This document shows, piece after piece, positions 60,258-64,000 of a stretch of 64,000 nt of DNA. Location of the stretch: NCBI RefSeq assembly GCF_030068445.1, contig NZ_JAQPOK010000079.1:1-64000 (forward strand). Reading direction: 5' to 3'. The stretch is from Roseofilum halophilum BLCC-M91. Lineage in GTDB: Bacteria; Cyanobacteriota; Cyanobacteriia; Cyanobacteriales; Desertifilaceae. The notes beneath the pieces are model-generated. The model did no database searches. It saw only the letters and a list, made by a program, of their open reading frames with translations, and was not told the DNA's origin. Made by a program: the position numbers and the translations under genes. How positions within the stretch are numbered: position 1 is the first letter of the stretch; the number at the start of each line of letters is the position of its first letter.

Positions 60258-60266
60258 TGTTATAAT
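60258..60266 (+). promoter_or_regulatory. Extended -10 promoter (TGTTATAAT) for the 93-aa gene
   Basis: A perfect TATAAT at 60261-60266 with TG one base upstream forms an extended -10, which needs little -35 help (only TATTCA is seen at the right distance). The start would fall near 60273, giving a leader of about 58 bases with AGGAG ahead of ATG 60331. Confidence 0.5.
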
Positions 60267-60330
60267 GGATGTGTGACACCAGGTTTTACCAACCTTAAAA
60301 ACTGTATTACATTGACAGGAGTCAAAAATA

Positions 60331-60612
60331 ATGGCTGATGAACCCAAAAAAGTAGTTGTCCTTCAAAGCGATGAAGACTTTGGTGGCGTTCCTGAAACTC
60401 TAGTAGAGAAGGACAAGAAGAAAAAGAAAAAGCAACAGGCAGCTTTGAAACCTGTGGAAAAAGTAGCTTTCAAAGCTGCAAAGCAGTTGGATGAAGCTTC
60501 AAAAGTATACAGAGATGCTCATGAGAAATCCAACAGCAAGAAAAAGGATGGTTGGCTTAGGGATTTACCCAAAAATTACACCAAGGCCATGTCCAAACTG
60601 ATGAAGTTTTAG
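60331..60612 (+). CDS. Small Lys-rich protein of unknown function
   Basis: A 93-residue soluble protein. It starts with an acidic/hydrophobic stretch (KKVVVLQSDEDFGGVPE), has a run of lysines (residues about 32-37), then a helical part ending in the conserved-looking block YRDAHEKSNSKKKDGWLRDL. From memory this ending resembles the DUF6312 family; that name is not certain. The charge pattern suggests nucleic-acid, membrane or granule surface binding. It has its own promoter and a good ribosome binding site, and lies between the lipase and the small protein that share a domain, so the three may work together. Confidence 0.7.
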   Translation: MADEPKKVVVLQSDEDFGGVPETLVEKDKKKKKKQQAALKPVEKVAFKAAKQLDEASKVYRDAHEKSNSKKKDGWLRDLPKNYTKAMSKLMKF

Positions 60613-60694
60613 AGTTTTTTTGCACTGTGTCATTACGATTTTATGAAAGAATCTAATGATACTAGGGTTCTGCCAAGAATAGCTTGAGTTATGA

Positions 60695-60738
60695 GCCTAA
60701 TCTCGGTTAGGCAGTTGTCTCAGTAACCGAGATTAGGC
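60695..60738. repeat. Perfect 15-bp inverted repeat between the small genes
   Basis: GCCTAATCTCGGTTA (60695-60709) pairs with TAACCGAGATTAGGC (60724-60738) around a 14-base loop. No T-run follows on the plus strand. It may be an RNA-processing or stability hairpin, a bidirectional terminator, or a small palindromic repeat. Confidence 0.85.
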
Positions 60739-60800
60739 CCAAAATAGATATAACAGATAAGTCAATTTCACCACTTTACACACAAAAAAGAGGAAACGTT

Positions 60801-60992
60801 ATGGCAATTAAACAAACAGCAAATACAATTATCCTTGAAATGGGATCTGCCGATTCTGATGATATCAAAGATCTCCGCTATGGCGAAGGAAAACTGTTCA
60901 AGAAGATTGCGAAGACCATTGAAAACCTCAAAGACGAAGGCCATGTTGAGGAAAATGCCCAGCCGATTATTGTGGTAGTCAAAAAGAAATGA
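60801..60992 (+). CDS. 63-aa protein homologous to the C-terminal domain of the lipase
   Basis: A single-domain protein: NTIILEMGSADSDDIKDL, then GEGKLFKK, an amphipathic helix, then PIIVVVKKK. It aligns from end to end with residues about 480-538 of the lipase at 58478-60094 (shared pattern: hydrophobic strand, GSA, (D/S)DD, GEGKL, helix, GHV, AQP, hydrophobic strand, basic tail). From memory it resembles the DUF6200 family. Function is unknown; a shared domain suggests a common scaffold or self-association. GAGGA precedes ATG 60801. Confidence 0.78.
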   Translation: MAIKQTANTIILEMGSADSDDIKDLRYGEGKLFKKIAKTIENLKDEGHVEENAQPIIVVVKKK

Positions 60993-61135
60993 TGAGAAGG
61001 AAGAATGGGTTTGTTTTAGAACCTTAAGAGAGGTTTGATCGCAAAGATTTGTGGGAACCCTCCCAGGAAGTATTCAATCCATCCGGAAACTATGGTATTC
61101 TGTTTGTCGGATGGGTTGGTTTTGATTTCTAAATA

Positions 61136-62944
61136 GTGACTCTCTCCTTAAGGATGGTTAGCAAAAAAGATATCCCTACACCCCTGATTGCAGGTAAAAG
61201 TCGAAAAAAAGTAAAAGTTCTAGACCTGGAGCAACTAGAGTCCCGTCGTGTTTCTCTTTTTTACATCATTAAAAAATTTGTAATCTTTTTTCTACAAGTA
61301 CAGTTGCGAAAGAGAGCTGGGAAATCAGATAGACAGAAAACAGCAGAACAGTTACGGGAAATATTTGAAGATTTAGGTGGATTTTGGGTAAAGACAGGTC
61401 AACTCTTAGCACTCCGTAGCGATCTGTTCCCGGAAGAAATCTGTGATGAATTGGCTCGTCTCCAATTTGAAGCCGTGGGTTTTCCCATGTCAATTGTCCG
61501 TTCTACCATTGAATCCCAGTTAGGAGTTCCCCTAGAGCAAATTTTTGACGATTTCGATCCAGAACCCATAGCTGCTGCTTCTATTGCCCAAATTCACACT
61601 GCTGTTTTACGCAGTAAAAAAACTCCTGTTGTCGTTAAGGTTCAGCGTCCTGGCTTAGATGAATCCTTTAGGCGGGATCTGGGTTTGATTAAAATTGTCG
61701 CTGGTCTATATTCAAAAACCGATCTAGGGAGTTTTCTTCTTTTAGATGAAGCGGTTGCGGAATTGGAGAGAGTTCTTAATGAAGAGTTGGACTATCGTTA
61801 TGAAGCCTCCAATGCTCGTCGGATGAAAAAAACTCTGAAAGAGCATAAAATAGAAGTTCCTAAAATTTATGATAAATATACTCGGCCCAAAGTTTTGGTC
61901 ATGGAATATATTCCGGGTGTACTTATGGCTGACTATATTAAAGTTTATCAAACAGACCCAGCAAGATTTCGCCAATGGGAAGAAGAAAACAAAGTCGATC
62001 GCGAAATTATAGGGGAAAAACTCTATTTATCCTTATATCGACAAATCTTTGAAGATAACTTATATCATGCTGACCTGCATCCAGGTAATATTATTTTGTT
62101 GCGTGACAATAAGTTGGTATTAATTGACATGGGGAGTGTGGGTTCCTTAGATAGTGATTTAAGACTCTATTACTTGAACTATGTTAAAGCCTTAGAAAAA
62201 AATGATTTTGCTAAAGCATCTGATTACAATATTCGCATGGGACTAGATATTCCCAAAGCGAATATGCCAAGAGTGAGGGCAGAAATGGCAAAAGCTACAG
62301 AAGAATGGGCAGCAAAGTCAAGACTGAAAGGAATAAGCTATAAAGAAAAGTCTTTAGGAGGAGGCACTTCTGAAATTGTAAAGGTAGCTATTAAATACCG
62401 TATTCCCAGTAACTGGTCATTCCTGAAAATTACGCGATCGCTCCTAACGCTAGATGGCTCGATGCAATACCTAATTGAAGATTTTGATGCCTTGAAAATC
62501 ATTAAAAAATATAACAAACAATCGGAGCGCCGCGCTTTCAAGAAAAGCCTAGAGCCAGATAACGTTAGAGCATCAATTAATGAATTCTTTCAGACGATTG
62601 ATGAATACAATCAAATCATTCTTCCTCAACTGCGACAACGAACCCATGCTTTTGAAATAACAGGGAACTCATTTTCTCTGGCTCTAGGTGTTATAATGCG
62701 AACATTTTCTTCGGTATTATTAGGAAGTGCAGTAATCGTCCTGTATACTTTTTTGTATCAAAATCACTTCCAATGGATCAAAAAAATTCACACTCAAGTT
62801 GTTAATGATGTTGTTAGCCATATCCCAGTTTTGCCCTACTTGTTGTGGATTTTAATTCTGATCGGAATTTTGTTAGCAGCTAGGATGTTTACTTCTGTGG
62901 CAACTATTCTGGAGCGTAAAGACTATGGAGAGAGATTATTATAG
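61136..62944 (+). CDS. AarF/ABC1/UbiB-family atypical kinase
   Basis: A 602-residue member of the UbiB family. Hallmarks: K86-T-G-Q in the N-terminal extension, the Ala-rich loop AAASIAQIH, VVVKVQRP with the ATP-binding Lys, HADLHPGN from His311 with the catalytic Asp313, and LIDMGSVG as the metal-binding motif. Two hydrophobic helices near the C-terminus (about 515-535 and 565-585) should anchor it to the membrane. Family members act as ATPases in quinone or lipid metabolism; cyanobacteria and chloroplasts hold several. The frame opens at GTG 61136; ATG 61154 is an alternative, but neither has a good ribosome binding site. Position beside a lipase cluster may point to lipid or lipid-droplet work (inference). 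Confidence 0.9.
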   Translation: MTLSLRMVSKKDIPTPLIAGKSRKKVKVLDLEQLESRRVSLFYIIKKFVIFFLQVQLRKRAGKSDRQKTAEQLREIFEDLGGFWVKTGQLLALRSDLFPEEICDELARLQFEAVGFPMSIVRSTIESQLGVPLEQIFDDFDPEPIAAASIAQIHTAVLRSKKTPVVVKVQRPGLDESFRRDLGLIKIVAGLYSKTDLGSFLLLDEAVAELERVLNEELDYRYEASNARRMKKTLKEHKIEVPKIYDKYTRPKVLVMEYIPGVLMADYIKVYQTDPARFRQWEEENKVDREIIGEKLYLSLYRQIFEDNLYHADLHPGNIILLRDNKLVLIDMGSVGSLDSDLRLYYLNYVKALEKNDFAKASDYNIRMGLDIPKANMPRVRAEMAKATEEWAAKSRLKGISYKEKSLGGGTSEIVKVAIKYRIPSNWSFLKITRSLLTLDGSMQYLIEDFDALKIIKKYNKQSERRAFKKSLEPDNVRASINEFFQTIDEYNQIILPQLRQRTHAFEITGNSFSLALGVIMRTFSSVLLGSAVIVLYTFLYQNHFQWIKKIHTQVVNDVVSHIPVLPYLLWILILIGILLAARMFTSVATILERKDYGERLL

Positions 62945-63020
62945 AATGATAGAATTCTTAACCAACCCAGTGTAAGTCATCCCATTTATTCAACCTAAAA
63001 TATAGAGGAAATTAACCCTT

Positions 63021-64000
63021 ATGAGTAACTCACAATCTGTTCTAACCTTTGATGGAATCGATGATTACATTTCAGTTGAGGATCGTCCAAGTTTGCAGAT
63101 TTCTACTTATACTGTAGAAGTCTGGGTGAAGCCTAATGGCAAACCGAACCAAGCATGGAAAGGGATTGTGGGTAAACCGGGTCGGAATTACCATATCTGG
63201 ATTCATAATGCTGGATATGTACACCATCGCTTCCATACCAATAAAAGCACTAATGCTGGCGCACCTAATACGCCTAATGGTTCTCTGGCATGGGATCGGT
63301 GGAGCCATGTGGCAATTACGAATGATGGGACAACGGCTAAAACTTATATCAATGGGGAGCTGAAAGCAGAAGGTCTGACAGGAGGGACTTTAATTGTTGA
63401 CAAAACTCCCCTATATGTAGCACGCAGATTAGATGAAGCCAGCGGAAACTATTTCAAGGGACAAATTGCCGATCTTCGGATTTGGAATCAGGTGCGATCG
63501 CCAGAAGAAATCAAAAATCGTATGGGTCAACGCCTCACCGGGAATGAATCGGGACTAGTCGCCTATTGGCCCCTAAATGAGGGCAGTGGAACGACAGCAG
63601 GAGATAAAACCAGTAATGGTAACCAAGGTACGATTCACGGAGCCACTTGGACACAGGAAAATCTCGACTTTATCACCCCAGCACCAACTGAATCCGCTCT
63701 ACCCAGCCCGCAAGCGATCGCCAGCTTTAATGGAAGTAACCAATACATAGAAGTTCCCTACAAAAAAGAACTCAACCCCGCTCAATTTACCGTATCCTGT
63801 TGGGCAAAAGTAGAAGGAGGACAAGGACAATGGCGATCGCCAGTAACCTGTCGCACGGCGAAAGGCAGCAGTGCATTAGGCGGATACCTTCTCTATGCAG
63901 GCAACAATAACAAATGGCAATTTTGGACAGGAAACGGGGGATGGGTGACCCTGCACGGTGCAGAGGTAGTGCTAAACACCTGGACTCATGTCGCCGCAAC
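63021..64000 (+). CDS. LamG-domain repeat protein (truncated by the window end)
   Basis: A frame open from ATG 63021 to the end of the window, at least 326 residues; GAGGAA lies about ten bases ahead of the ATG. It holds one full LamG/concanavalin-like jelly roll (about 1-215) with the typical VLTFDGIDDYISV start, TVEVWVKP, WSHVAITNDG, TYINGEL, GQIADLRIWN and YWPLNEGSG elements, then a second repeat from about residue 235 (ASFNGSNQYIEVP, FTVSCWAKVEG). There is no signal peptide at the start. LamG repeats bind glycans or mediate adhesion; cyanobacteria often have long multi-LamG proteins. The rest lies outside the window. Confidence 0.88.
   Translation, partial: MSNSQSVLTFDGIDDYISVEDRPSLQISTYTVEVWVKPNGKPNQAWKGIVGKPGRNYHIWIHNAGYVHHRFHTNKSTNAGAPNTPNGSLAWDRWSHVAITNDGTTAKTYINGELKAEGLTGGTLIVDKTPLYVARRLDEASGNYFKGQIADLRIWNQVRSPEEIKNRMGQRLTGNESGLVAYWPLNEGSGTTAGDKTSNGNQGTIHGATWTQENLDFITPAPTESALPSPQAIASFNGSNQYIEVPYKKELNPAQFTVSCWAKVEGGQGQWRSPVTCRTAKGSSALGGYLLYAGNNNKWQFWTGNGGWVTLHGAEVVLNTWTHVAA

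Noticed and set aside
1-64000. Transposons, integrases, CRISPR arrays, tRNA or rRNA genes
   Set aside because: Looked for as boundaries of a transferred island; no transposase-like protein, regularly spaced repeats or recognisable RNA gene was found by eye. A tRNA or covariance-model scan was not possible here.

Overview
The window looks like chromosomal DNA of a filamentous, secondary-metabolite-rich cyanobacterium. The octamer GCGATCGC (HIP1) recurs throughout coding and non-coding DNA, short dispersed repeats typical of cyanobacteria are present, and several genes (cyanobacterial-type D-glycerate 3-kinase, MiaE-like protein, GAF-cyclase, AarF/ABC1 kinase) fit that group. No rRNA, tRNA, transposase or CRISPR array was seen, and the genus cannot be fixed from the sequence.

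Left flank (1-13.5 kb): a GNAT acetyltransferase, an AEC-family permease, a Gfo/Idh/MocA oxidoreductase, a GH57-like protein, an orphan sugar-type solute-binding lipoprotein, and a signalling operon (hybrid histidine kinase, GAF-adenylate/guanylate cyclase, response regulator). A MiaE-like tRNA hydroxylase and argD follow on the minus strand.

Centre (13.7-54.3 kb): an eight-gene, one-strand hybrid PKS/NRPS locus closed by a strong hairpin. In order: KS-AT-cMT-KR-ACP; KS-AT-KR-ACP; KS-AT-DH-ER-KR-ACP; TubC dock-C-AMP ligase-PCP-KS-AT-ACP-ACP; HMG-CoA synthase; ECH1; ECH2-KS-AT-DH-ACP; KS-AT-DH-ER-KR-ACP-terminal reductase. Predicted logic: a chain primed in trans is extended three times, joined to a unit activated by an acyl-CoA-synthetase-like domain, extended, given a beta-methyl-type branch by HMGS/ECH1/ECH2 on a twin ACP carrying the beta-branching Trp signature, extended twice more and released reductively as an aldehyde or alcohol. 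Docking types at each junction support gene order equals module order. Unusual points: no loading module; no donor ACP or decarboxylating KS for the HMGS cassette; a DH with its catalytic His replaced in a module lacking a KR; a ligase flanked by adenylation C-terminal remnants; and in-frame dispersed repeats, including an 8-bp G-rich tandem repeat whose unit is not a multiple of three.

Right flank (54.4-64 kb): two tandem lipocalin-like paralogues, a stand-alone condensation-fold acyltransferase (PapA-like) that could acylate the released alcohol, D-glycerate 3-kinase, then a little-described cluster: a class-3-type lipase whose C-terminal domain recurs as a separate 63-aa protein, a basic 93-aa protein between them, an AarF/ABC1 kinase and a LamG-repeat protein cut by the window end.
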